Shown here in pieces: positions 8,715 to 17,000 of a stretch of DNA of 24,331 bases. Under the pieces are notes generated by a model. The model was given only the letters and a program-made list of their open reading frames with translations. It made no database searches and was not told the origin of the DNA. The DNA lies in the NCBI GenBank assembly GCA_026692885.1, contig JAPLNJ010001118.1:1-24331 (forward strand). The letters are read 5' to 3'. Numbering within the stretch: the stretch's first letter is position 1; each line of letters starts with the position of its first letter. Source of the stretch: Planctomycetota bacterium. Lineage in GTDB: Bacteria; Planctomycetota; Planctomycetia; Pirellulales; Pirellulaceae. The position numbers and the translations under genes are program-made.

Positions 8715-9316
8715 GAACAAAGACCGAAGTTATTTTTCGGCCGGTCCTTGGTTAGGCCGGGCGGGGTTGGGCATAGATGGGAGAAGTCGGCGTCACGCGC
8801 GAAGAACGGCTCCCCATCGACCGTCAACTTTGCTGGCGGGAGATGCTTGTTGACGGATCGACCATCGAGTTTGTGTTGGCCGAGACCTTCCGCCTCCACG
8901 CGGTCAAGTGACCGCCAGATGAGCGATTCCAGCTGCAACACCGGGTTCCGCACGAGAACGATCCCGGCCCTGATCATGGTCCGCCACCACGACATGTCCT
9001 GGGGGAGGATCAAGTGCGAGTTTTCCTTGACGACGATCGATCCCTTCGTTTTCAATGCCTCGCCCAACACGCGGTTGGCGATTACCTTCTGACGATCGCG
9101 GAAGCCTGGCCGACCGGAGCAGTCTCGCGAAAGCATGGCCGGTTGGTTGACGGCACCATCGAAGAACTGCTGCGTGAGGCTTCGCAGCGTCGCGGTAGAA
9201 CCGCCGCGAGGCATCCCCAAGAGCAATACGCACGCTTGCTTGTTCGAGCGATTTCGCAGCGTCTCGATGTCATCAATCTGAGCGATTAAATGCGTAACTC
9301 TCTTAGTCGGTGTCAA
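8687..9316 (-). pseudogene. Sulfotransferase-family fragment, C-terminus lost
   Basis: The protein reads 209 residues from TTG 9316. The frame is open further upstream, so the true start is uncertain. LLLGMPRGGSTATLRSL at about residues 31-47 is the 5'-phosphosulfate-binding loop (PAPS site), and VLVRNPVLQLESLIWRS at about 120-136 is the 3'-phosphate-binding segment with Arg123 and Ser131. VVKENSHLIL between them is also typical. Such enzymes transfer sulfate from PAPS to glycans or small molecules. The family usually runs to about 250-300 residues. Here the last 20-30 residues have no family character and overlap the transposase tail on the other strand, so the C-terminal half was probably removed by the insertion. 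Confidence 0.65.
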
Positions 9317-10242
9317 AGGCCGGTCGCGGGGCGGACGGGGGCTGGGACGTCTGATCGGCGCGCAGGTCTAGCCTCACTTCCGAAGGTGCCAAGAGAGACT
9401 CCCTTGGCACTCAGATAAATTCACAGGCTTGTGCTCAGCTGGAGTGCCCCACCGCCATGGCGCTACCTCCAGCCCTGACAGGATTCCTCTTTCCAAGCAG
9501 TGGGTCAGTCGACGTGAGCACAGGCGGGTCACTTTTGGTGAGCGGCAACGGGTGTAGCGATGGATCACGCAGTTTCCGCCGACAAAAGTTGCACGCCGCA
9601 ACATTTGGCCACGGGCTACCGACCGTCGATGCGGCGATGGAGAAACGCGAACAGATTCGTGGCCTACTGCGTCAGCAGACGCAGGTCAGCTCGACATGAA
9701 CAACGCCGTACCCGGCAGCAAGTCCTACTCCGTCCGTCAGTCCGATTTCAGTCTCGGACCGCCACTACCTGTCCCCAGCAACAGCCACGGAACCCAACCG
9801 CGGTTGTGTCGATCCGTAGTTCGCGCGTCCCGGCGAGTTCATCTGACTGGCTCCGTCCTTTCCTGTGAAGACTGACTTCACGCATTCCGCGTCAACACTG
9901 ACGCGAAAACCCGCAAGCGTGTTTCGTACTCTCCGTCGTCCACGCGGAACACGGCTCCAACGGTAGGCAAAGAACAAGCTGGGGTTTCGATAAGTTGGGA
10001 AGCCGCTTTGCACGCGGCGTCTCACCCTGACCCGTCGCACGGGCAGTACCGGGCGGTCTGACGGCGGTCTTCTTGGCCCGCTCAAGTTCTTCCATTTTTC
10101 GCACCGTGCGATCGGTACGCGAACGGCCATTCCGACAATTTCGGCAACAGCGACGTAGGTACGTGCGGGAAGGGGCTGTCTAGCTCGGCCGCGGCGTCGA
10201 ACCCTACCCCACCCAGCTAACATCGCGACGAAAGGTGTAACC
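9317..10242. other. 926-bp stretch without a supported gene
   Basis: Frames on both strands here (for example minus 9374-9604 and minus 9892-10104) lack recognisable motifs, ribosome binding sites and plausible composition, so I do not call them. A stem-loop lies at 9386-9410. The last bases before 10243 (GACGAAAGGTGTAACC) supply a ribosome binding site, AAAGGTG, for the recombinase gene. The stretch may include one end of the mobile element, but I could not define att sites or terminal repeats. Confidence 0.5.
9386..9410. repeat. Perfect 8-bp inverted repeat with 9-base loop
   Basis: GTGCCAAG at 9386-9393 pairs with CTTGGCAC at 9403-9410. No T-run follows on either strand, so a standard intrinsic terminator is doubtful. 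It lies about 70 bases upstream of the sulfotransferase fragment start. Confidence 0.4.
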
Positions 10243-11052
10243 ATGATTTCTCTATTGCCCACTGCGGGTTCGGCCAGTCCGGACCTCGCGCAACTTATCC
10301 AGCAGACGTGGTTGGAGAGTGCCGCGCGGACTGGCATCGACTTAACCGGCTTCGATCCGGCAGCATCTCTGGTCGATCGGCTGGCCTGGGCGCACAGCAA
10401 GAGCCTGGAGATTGGCGCGGTCCTTTCCCGGTTTTCCTCCAAGCTGCAACACAGCACGACAGCCCAAGTGCAGGACTGCGTGCAATTTGCCGCCAACCAC
10501 GGGATCTATGTGCCGCCTGAGTATATCTGCGTGGATGAAGCGGTCAGCGGTCGGAAATCGCGTCGTGATGGCCTCGACCGGGTAAAGCTGATTCTCGAGC
10601 ACAAATGTGCTCGCGTGTTGCTCGTGTTCAAGGTTAGCCGGCTGTTCCGTGTGGCGTACCGCGGCTTCCAGTTCTTCCAGGAAGAGGTCGTCGAGGAGGA
10701 CCTGCGGGCGATCAGCGTCAGCCAAGGGATTGACACAGCGGACGAGAAGACCTGGAAGCAACTGGCTTACCTGCACGGCATCATGGACGAAATGCTGTTG
10801 ACGACCATCGCGGATCATGTGCGATCGGGCATCGTCAGTCTCTTTCATCGCGGCTTCGTCACCGGCGCGCTGACCGTGGGCTACCGCGCGAAGGAGGTGC
10901 CGGGGGCAGCACCGACCAATCGTGGTCGCCCCCGCACGATGCCGGAAGTCAACCCGGACGTCGCCAAGCTGATCGTGCAACACTACCAGTGGATCCGCGA
11001 GGGGATGCCCATCAAGGAAGGTTGGCGGCGTTGGGTGAAAGGTGGTGGCCCG
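10243..11052 (+). pseudogene. Large serine recombinase, 3' part deleted
   Basis: ATG 10243 follows AAAGGTG with a good spacer. After a variable lead of about 57 residues, the resolvase catalytic domain begins: GAVLSRFSSKLQHSTTAQV (catalytic Ser probably Ser65 in R-x-S), VDEAVSGRKSRRDGLDRV, VLLVFKVSRLFRVAYRG, and the long helix MDEMLLTTIADHVRSGI. HRGFVTGALTVGYRAKEVPG begins the Recombinase (PF07508-type) domain, which reaches WRRWVKGGGP and then stops matching near 11052. The zinc-ribbon and C-terminal parts of large serine recombinases are missing. The frame runs on to 11403 only as an out-of-frame reading of the next gene fragment. The enzyme would have catalysed integration or excision of an element. 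As it stands, the DNA-binding part is lost and activity is unlikely. Confidence 0.8.
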
Positions 11053-11054
11053 TA

Positions 11055-11303
11055 TGGCGGGAAGTCCTGCTCGAAGACCGCCATGCCGGCCCTGCCGAGA
11101 CCGCGGCAGCCCGGATCGACATCGGAGAGTGGTTCGACAGTCTGCCCAAGCACAAGCGTCGGGTCGCGCAGACACTGGCGACGGGCGAGACGACCAAGCG
11201 GACGGCACGCAAGTTCCGTGTCAGCCCCGGGCGGATCTCGCAGACCCGACGCGAACTGGAGACGACGTGGGTTGAGTTCCAGGGTGAACCCCCGTTTGCC
11301 TGA
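11055..11303 (+). pseudogene. 3' fragment of a sigma-region-4-like HTH protein
   Basis: In the frame ending at TGA 11301-11303, the sequence reads WREVLLEDRHAGPAETAAAR, then IGEWFDSLPKHKRRVAQTLA, GETTKRTARKFRVSPGRISQ and TRRELETTWVEFQGE. The second half is a sigma-70 region-4-like helix-turn-helix (recognition helix around SPGRISQTRREL). I recall this type as common in mobile elements of planctomycetes, where it is a small protein of unknown target. Its 5' part is missing: the sequence switches directly from the recombinase frame to this one near 11050. The fragment has no start codon of its own and can only be translated, out of frame, by shifting from the recombinase. Confidence 0.7.
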
Positions 11304-11326
11304 GTCGGCACCGCCGTTTATGTGCA

Positions 11327-11358
11327 AGCCGGGCGGCACGCAGTTGTGTCGCCCGGCT
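11327..11358 (+). terminator. Hairpin terminator after the recombinase/HTH fusion
   Basis: AGCCGGGCG (11327-11335) pairs perfectly with CGCCCGGCT (11350-11358), and CAC/GTG pairs extend the stem inside. It is followed by TTCTGCC, a weak T-tract. It lies 23 bases after the HTH fragment stop. Confidence 0.6.
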
Positions 11359-11401
11359 TTCTGCCTTGTCCTTGTCGCCCGTTCCATCTGCCGTCTGACA
11401 T

Positions 11402-11407
11402 AAGGAG
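11402..11407 (+). promoter_or_regulatory. Ribosome binding site that points to an ATC codon
   Basis: AAGGAG is followed by nine bases and then ATC (11417-11419), exactly where a start codon is expected. No ATG or TTG is available in this frame nearby, and the first GTG is 54 bases further on at 11471. Confidence 0.6.
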
Positions 11408-11416
11408 ACGTTCACC

Positions 11417-12022
11417 ATCGGGCCTTGGTCGATCGTCCTCCGCCTGGAGAAGGATGCACGGTTTCCCGACGTGACCCATCACGTCAGCGACCCACAGTTC
11501 GCGACGGCACGGCTGCGACTGTCCGATGCGGACGCCGAGTTCCTGACGCAGACGCTGCCGAGGTTGCCGACCAACGATGAGCACAATTGTCCGGTGACCG
11601 TGGACCTGAACGGGCAAGTCGTGATTCGGGCTCGGGGCGAGGGACAGCCGCGGGCGACGGAGCTGGTCTTGTCCAGCTCCCGGCTGGAAGGCGACCCCAT
11701 CGTCTTCAACACCAATCGTTGCTACCTGGACCGAGCCGCCAAGCTCGGCTTTCGTGATGTCCATCTGTTCGGCAACAACGTCCCGGCGCAGTGCCAGGAC
11801 GGACGACGTCAGTATGGACGACAGTATCTCTGGCTGGAGCCGGGACAGCCGATCGCCAGCCACGCCGACAATCAACAAGGAAAAGAGGTGCATCTGATGG
11901 ATAGTCTCTTGGTTCTTGCCCTCCTGGGCGTCATCGTGTGGTGGTTCTACAAATCAGGCAAGCGGATCGGCAGCCGCAAAGGCTACCACGTCGGCCGATC
12001 GCGTTCCCGGCGTTGCCGCTAA
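11417..12022 (+). pseudogene. Mobile-element hypothetical gene with lost start codon
   Basis: The frame reads GPWSIVLRLEKDARFPDV, RLRLSDADAEFLTQTLPRLP, PVTVDLNGQVVIRARGEGQP, LDRAAKLGFRDVHLFGNNVP, then continues through a small membrane ORF to TAA 12020-12022. I recall closely similar proteins beginning MSGPWSIVLRLE next to recombinase and HTH genes in planctomycete mobile elements, with no known function. Here a good AAGGAG leads to ATC-GGG instead of ATG-AGC-GGG. A 3-base loss (GAG) would explain this exactly and remove the start. Translation from GTG 11471 would give 183 residues without the first conserved strand. The C-terminal region after about LFGNNVPAQCQDGRRQ looks shortened and now runs in frame into the membrane protein. 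Confidence 0.6.
11897..12022 (+). CDS. Small single-pass membrane protein (41 aa)
   Basis: ATG 11897 is preceded by AGAGGTG with a 6-base spacer, a strong ribosome binding site of its own. The product has one transmembrane helix (SLLVLALLGVIVWWFY), then KSGKRIGSRKGYHVGRSRSR, a very basic tail expected to stay in the cytoplasm. It lies in the same frame as the upstream hypothetical protein, so read-through would make a membrane-tethered fusion. A strong intrinsic terminator follows 28 bases after the stop. I do not know its role; similar small proteins accompany the preceding gene in related elements, by memory. Confidence 0.65.
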   Translation: MDSLLVLALLGVIVWWFYKSGKRIGSRKGYHVGRSRSRRCR

Positions 12023-12050
12023 CCTACTGTCATGCCGGGAGATCAGCCGC

Positions 12051-12092
12051 GTCTGCGCCGCCTCTTGGGACGGCGCAGACCGGCGTTTTTTT
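12051..12092 (+). terminator. Strong intrinsic terminator
   Basis: GTCTGCGCCG (12051-12060) pairs perfectly with CGGCGCAGAC (12071-12080) around a 10-base loop. CGGCG and seven T (12086-12092) follow. It ends the plus-strand mobile-element transcript. Confidence 0.9.
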
Positions 12093-12261
12093 AGCTATCA
12101 GGGCCCCATGCCGGAAGGCGTCCCCATCTTGGGCCAACTGAGTGGCAGGCAGTTTTTCGCCCCAGATTCCGAACTTGTGCTGCGGCAACCGAGATGAGGC
12201 TATTCAATTCGAACGCCCCCGCCCGGCTTGCGTCCAATTCTCCAGTACCTCAAACACACAT

Positions 12262-12299
12262 TGCTGTCGCACATCGAAGAAACGCGGCAAGCGACAGCA
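12262..12299 (-). terminator. Possible terminator of the minus-strand 442-residue gene
   Basis: TGCTGTCGC (12262-12270) and GCGACAGCA (12291-12299) are perfect 9-bp arms with a 20-base loop. They lie 18 bases past the stop of the minus-strand gene. The following minus-strand bases are only moderately T-rich (ATGTGTGTTTG), so this is tentative. Confidence 0.4.
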
Positions 12300-12317
12300 T
12301 TTCTGATTCAAGTCGTG

Positions 12318-13646
12318 CTATGGTAACGAGTTTCGTCTGCCCGCCGACACGGGCAGGCGACGGGCAGACGGGGCAGGTGTCGTGTCCGCCTCGTCTCCGT
12401 TCTCTTCACCGCGACACGTTTCCAGCCTCGTGAGCTGGGGAAAACGGTGAAAGGGGAACGACGCATCGCTCAGTTCTTCGGGCAGTGCATATCGCCAGGG
12501 TCCGTTTCCGTGGTCCCGCTCGGCGGCGATGAGGCCGTCGCGTTGGAGACGGTCGAAGTGGCTCCGCACTCGTTTCACGGACCAGCCAAGTAGGTTGGCG
12601 GCCAACAAGTCTACTGGCGACGCCAACCAAGCACTGCGATTCGGCGGCCGACGTGCGGTCCCCATGCGACGGTACCACTCGTAGCCATTGACGTCCTGGT
12701 GTAGATACGTGACGAGCCTGCGTACCAAGCCGGATTCCACGTTGCCCAGATCGGCGACTTCGCGCCGGGTGATCAATTCCTTCCGCGGGTGTTCGTCGTC
12801 ATCGTGAATGTGATCGAACTCGCCACCCGGAAGCGGCGTGCCGTTGCGGTGGATCTCGCCGGATCGTGCAGCCAGGTAGACGTTGGCTCGGCCGACCATG
12901 GCAGTCGCCAGCGGATTGCACGTTGCGTCGGCCGATCGCAGAATCGGGCTGCGAAGGAGTTGACGTACGTATCCGTAATCCTCCGGCGTGACGTTCGCCT
13001 CTGCCTCTGATCCCGCCCCACTACACGATGTCCTCAGAACACAAGCGCCAGCCACGAAGGCACGAAGTATCTGGCTCTCGCGATACCAGTGCCGAATGGG
13101 GCTGCTTCCCTGGGGATCTGCAGCCAGAATCCGGGACAGCCAACCGGGAGTGTCCACGGTCGAAGGGCGTGCGGAAGGCTGTTCACCCGGGCTGGCGTTG
13201 CCCTGCGTTGCCAGCCAGTGAGCCAGATCCTCGTTCTCCTGCGGAGTGGCACGCACGACGAGCGTCGCTCCAGGGTCTTCGGCCAGATCGCTCGGCACGA
13301 GTCGCGAGAACATGGCGGGCCGCGAGATCCCGTCCGCCGGGGCCGCCATTTGAATCGACCATGCCGCTGGGATGTGGAGACGCGGCGTATGCACGATGAC
13401 GACGCGCACCTGGGCCATGCGCGAAGGGAGCTTGTTCAGGTCCTTCTGCGTGTGAATGTGATGGACGGCATCTGGACCGACCGCTCGCGCATGGTGTTGC
13501 CAAATGCCGGACAGGACGGGAGCCGGGAAGTCGTAGTAGCAAAGCGTAACCGAATCCCCTGCCAAGCCAGCAGCCATCGCCAACTCGCCCAAACGCACCG
13601 ACGAGGGTGTTGCCGGACCGGACCGTCGTGTTGATGTGCCTGTCAT
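12318..13646 (-). CDS. Hypothetical protein with C-terminal winged-helix-like segment
   Basis: ATG 13646 follows AGGAGG (13654-13659) with a 7-base spacer, the strongest ribosome binding site in the window. The 442-residue product begins RLGELAMAAGLAGDSVTLCY and PAPVLSGIWQHHARAVGPDA, followed by VRVVIVHTPRL. The middle has EFDHIHDDDEHPRKELITRR and EVADLGNVESGLVRRLVTYL. Residues about 345-390 (LLGWSVKRVRSHFDRLQRDG, then LIAAERDHGNGPWRYALP) have the shape of a winged helix: recognition helix, then wing. The tail of about 50 residues is polar and low in complexity. The product is probably a DNA-binding protein of the mobile element. No named family is recognised and no catalytic motif is seen. 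The start overlaps the stop of the upstream ORF (ATGA), so the two may be translationally coupled. Confidence 0.75.
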   Translation of the reverse strand: MTGTSTRRSGPATPSSVRLGELAMAAGLAGDSVTLCYYDFPAPVLSGIWQHHARAVGPDAVHHIHTQKDLNKLPSRMAQVRVVIVHTPRLHIPAAWSIQMAAPADGISRPAMFSRLVPSDLAEDPGATLVVRATPQENEDLAHWLATQGNASPGEQPSARPSTVDTPGWLSRILAADPQGSSPIRHWYRESQILRAFVAGACVLRTSCSGAGSEAEANVTPEDYGYVRQLLRSPILRSADATCNPLATAMVGRANVYLAARSGEIHRNGTPLPGGEFDHIHDDDEHPRKELITRREVADLGNVESGLVRRLVTYLHQDVNGYEWYRRMGTARRPPNRSAWLASPVDLLAANLLGWSVKRVRSHFDRLQRDGLIAAERDHGNGPWRYALPEELSDASFPFHRFPQLTRLETCRGEENGDEADTTPAPSARRLPVSAGRRNSLP

Positions 13647-14017
13647 GATCGGCCCTCCTGCACGACAGTTCCCCGGTCAATCCGACCGAGGAAATCTCGT
13701 CGATTCAGAGGCGATCTGGCGGCGTTTCCCGGCTTCTTGACCTCATCGGCTCGGAGGCCGCTTCGAAGCCAATTCCGCAAGTCACTTCCGCCATGTGACT
13801 TACGAGAAGTTCTCGCAATGATTGACTCTGGTGTAGTCGTATCCACGACTACGCCAGATTCAATTCGCCGAGTGAACTTCGGGAACGCTGACTGTTTGCC
13901 TGCAGGGCCGCCCTTTGAACCCGTTTCCCCTGGTTGCTCAGCTCCGCTCGACAGCGCGTCATTCATAGGTCTCTTGAGGCGGGGCGGCTCGCTAGAAACT
14001 CCATGCCCTTGCGACAT
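13643..14017 (-). CDS. Possible hypothetical protein (124 aa) coupled to the winged-helix gene
   Basis: The frame begins MSQGHGVSSEPPRLKRPM at 14017, inside the last 26 bases of the giant gene and in a different frame, and ends with TGA overlapping the ATG at 13646. The product is polar and Ser/Arg-rich (IESGVVVDTTTPESIIARTS and SDLRNWLRSGLRADEVKKPG) with no membrane segment or known domain. In favour: the ATGA junction. Against: no visible ribosome binding site at 14017, two palindromes within the frame, and an origin partly in the giant gene's 3' end. It may instead be a leader or intergenic region. I rate it uncertain. Confidence 0.4.
   Translation of the reverse strand: MSQGHGVSSEPPRLKRPMNDALSSGAEQPGETGSKGGPAGKQSAFPKFTRRIESGVVVDTTTPESIIARTSRKSHGGSDLRNWLRSGLRADEVKKPGNAARSPLNRRDFLGRIDRGTVVQEGRS
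13654..13659 (-). promoter_or_regulatory. Strong Shine-Dalgarno for the 442-residue protein
   Basis: The minus strand reads AGGAGG, seven bases before ATG 13646. It fixes that start even though the site lies inside the preceding ORF. Confidence 0.8.
13803..13815. repeat. Perfect 13-bp palindrome, operator-like
   Basis: CGAGAA-G-TTCTCG is a perfect palindrome with a one-base centre. It lies six bases from the larger inverted repeat at 13821-13864 and about 160 bases upstream of the winged-helix gene start. It has the size of a dimeric regulator operator. Confidence 0.5.
13821..13864. repeat. 44-nt inverted repeat (two 20-bp arms, 4-base loop)
   Basis: Arm 13821-13840 (ATTGACTCTGGTGTAGTCGT) matches the reverse complement of 13845-13864 at 18 of 20 positions; the spacer is ATCC. 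It lies about 130 bases after the giant gene's stop on the minus strand. No T-run follows on either strand, so it is not a classical intrinsic terminator. It could be a transcript-stabilising hairpin, a recombination or transposon-related site, or a regulatory cruciform. Confidence 0.8.
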
Positions 14018-17000
14018 CAGTGGCGATCGCTGAAATCGCTTGCTCCAGTTCCAACGTCTCCAAAGGCAGGTCCAGGAAGTTATCCGGAGATTTCGTCGGG
14101 CGAACAAATTCTGTCGAAACGGAAGACTTCGGGCGTATGCCATCTTGTCGATGCGGTCGTAGCCGTTCTTGCGTCGGCGCCGTGACGGTAGGTCGTTGCT
14201 CAGTTGGCCCGCGCGCAATTAGGTCTTGGGCACTTACCGCCGGCGCGATCGTGTCCCCTCGACCATTTGCCGGATGAACGGACGGAAAGTGCTCAATGGA
14301 ATCTGTGTCGCTGAGCCGAATCCGTGGGAAGACGACAGGCGGTTCGGTGGACTCGCCCTCCCCGCCGGACACAGTCGGAACCGGTCCCGGTCCAAACGCA
14401 TTGATGTAGATTATCACGATCAAGACATCGATCGGGGTAAGCTGGCCATCCCCGCTGGGATCCAAGAACGGCGGCGGAGCTGGCGTGGGAGGTAAAGCAG
14501 TCTCTAAGTCCCGGGAACCGTTGGTATCGATATCGCTAATCAGAGTGAGCACATCGATGGACGTGATGGATCCATCGCCCGTGACGTCGCACGGGTGACG
14601 CAGGTTCTGCCATGTCAGCCCAACGACCAGGGTCGTCCAAGCATCGCTGGCATCGCCCCCCAACGCGTTGCCCGCCGCGTCCCGAATGCCAGATCCCGCC
14701 GCCGTCAGTTGCAGCCTGTAACTGCCAGACACCCCTGTCACGCCCGACAGATTCGCCAGCGTCCACGTGAGACTGTCAATCGTGGTCAGCGTCTGCGCAG
14801 CGGTGAGCAGGTTACTGCCTCCGTCGCAAGTCAACACTATGTCTGCAAGGTCGAAGCCACTGATCGGCTCGCTGAACACGATCTGAATGGCTGACACCGC
14901 TGTGTTCTGCGGATCCGGAGTCACGTTCACGATATCCGCCGTCGGCGCCGTGTCGTCATCGTTCGTCGTGACCGCCACCGTCTGGTCGGCCAGCGGATCG
15001 AAGGCGTTATCCGAGCTGGCGTCCACCACCGAGACCGTCACCGTGCTGGTCACCGCACCATCGACAATCGCATCGTCCACCGCCGTGATCGTCACCGTCT
15101 GCGCCGTGTTCCAGTTGGCCGGCGTGAACGTCAGCGTGGCCTTGTCCACCGTGGCTTCGCTCGCATCGCTGGCCGCCACCGAGAACACCACGTTCGTCAG
15201 CGGCTGCCGCGTCAGCACCATGGTGAACGTGTCCGTCGTGTTCGGCTCCGTCACCGTCGCCGCGGTCTTCGACAGCGTAAAGCCCGCCGTGGTGCCGATC
15301 GTAAGCACGCCGTCAATCTGGTCGGAGGCCGCGTTAGTCGGAGCAGGTGACAGCGTCAAGTCGTTCAGGTCGTTGTCAAACATCGCGGTGCTGGTGCTGC
15401 CCCACGTTGACAACAGGTTGATCGGTGTTTCGCCAGGTGACGCATCGGCCGCGACGGTGAAAGTGAGCGTCACGATGTCACCAACCGTATCCCAGGCGTA
15501 CAGCGGTGTTCCACTGAACGAATCGACCACGTAGATGAGCTTCCCAGCGGCCGGCTGCGTCAGCGTTCCGGAGAGATCCGTCCCTGCGAACAGGGTTCCC
15601 AGTTCGACGCCGTTCAGCGCGAGCCTGGTCGGGTCAAACTCGACCACCAAGTCGAACCCGCTAATCGTGATCCCTGCCGGTTCGGTCACTTGCATCTTGA
15701 CGGGAACCGAAACCGTGCCGCCCGGACCTCCGCTCAGATTCTGAGGTATATAGATCTTCGGGTCGTAGCCGGCGACCGCGGGCAGCGTCAGGCCCGTCGG
15801 CAAAGCCGGAACATTAGCCACCGCCACCCGGCCGATAACGCGGCGGACGCCGATGGTATCGTTCGACTGGATTGCGTCGTTCAAAGTAATGTCGGCAATC
15901 AGCACCGGGTCGACCATCTGGTAAGCGGACAGCCCGGTATCGACCTGGCCGATGATTCGCCGGATGAGCGTGGCGTCGGGCGAATTGTACGTGCCGCTAC
16001 CGTTTGTGTCGCCGAAAAAGGCCGCCACGTGGATGGCGTCGTCGTCCTGCGACGGCAGTTCCGCCGGCGCCGGCCCGTCGTCGTAGACATGCAAGTCGGT
16101 GATGTCCAGAATCTGCTTGGCGGCGTAGGGTGCGCCGTCCGGCACCCGCGCCGTAAACGTCCCCACCGTCAGCGGACCTGCCGTCGAACTGAAGCTCCGC
16201 TCCGCGTCGAGGTGCAGCAGGGCGGTGCCGACCGAGGGGAAGGTTAGTTGCGACTCGACCCCGTTGGCCGCCAGAGCGCCGTCGACGGTGAAGTCCTGAA
16301 TCTCCAGCAGCGCCGGATCGTAGTGTACGATCAAATCGACGCCGGAAACGCCCAAGCCGGTGCTCATTTTCAAGGGCAAGCCGGCGGTCAGCACGTTGGT
16401 CGGCAGATTGACCGGCTGGCCGTAACCTCGCGCGAAGTCAGGCAAGCTCACCGTCACCGTGTCCGCGTCCGGCGTAGCCACCGTGAAACTGGTCACGAAG
16501 TCGTCGCCCGTCACGCCGTCCCCGTTCCCGTCCAGTAGATTGCCCGCCGTATCGCGGAACGCGTTGGTGCCACTTTTCAGCCGGACCGTGTACGTATCCG
16601 CTTCCAGGACACCTCCCGTCTTGACGAATGTTACTCCTCGAGCGTCAACGGCCGGCACCAAGGAACCCCGGACGGCGCCCACGCGTTGTCCCATCAGTTC
16701 CACGTCCGCCGACCCGAGCAGATTCCCTTGGTCGTACAGGTTGAGGACGCTCCTTTCCAGAGCGTGATTGAACCGGGCCACGAATCCCACGCTGGTCGGC
16801 GTGAGGGAGACGCCCAGACTACTGGCCACCATGGTCAGCTCGTTGCTGGTGGTATCACCGACCTGATTGCCGGCAGGATCCTCGGCCACCACGTGAACAT
16901 CATAGGTCCCATCGGCCAGCCCCGGGTTGATCGTGTTGTCGGGTAGCAGCCACGTTCCATCGCCGCGGTTCTCGGCAAGATACGTCTTGGTGGCAAGGGT

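Noticed and set aside
9892..10104. Minus-strand ORF of 70 codons upstream of the recombinase
   Set aside because: No homology that I recognise, no ribosome binding site and many Cys/Pro/Arg codons typical of non-coding frames.
10185..10222. Possible tRNA 3' end (GTCGAACCCTACCCCACCCA)
   Set aside because: The T-loop consensus is not met and no acceptor, D or anticodon arms can be drawn upstream.
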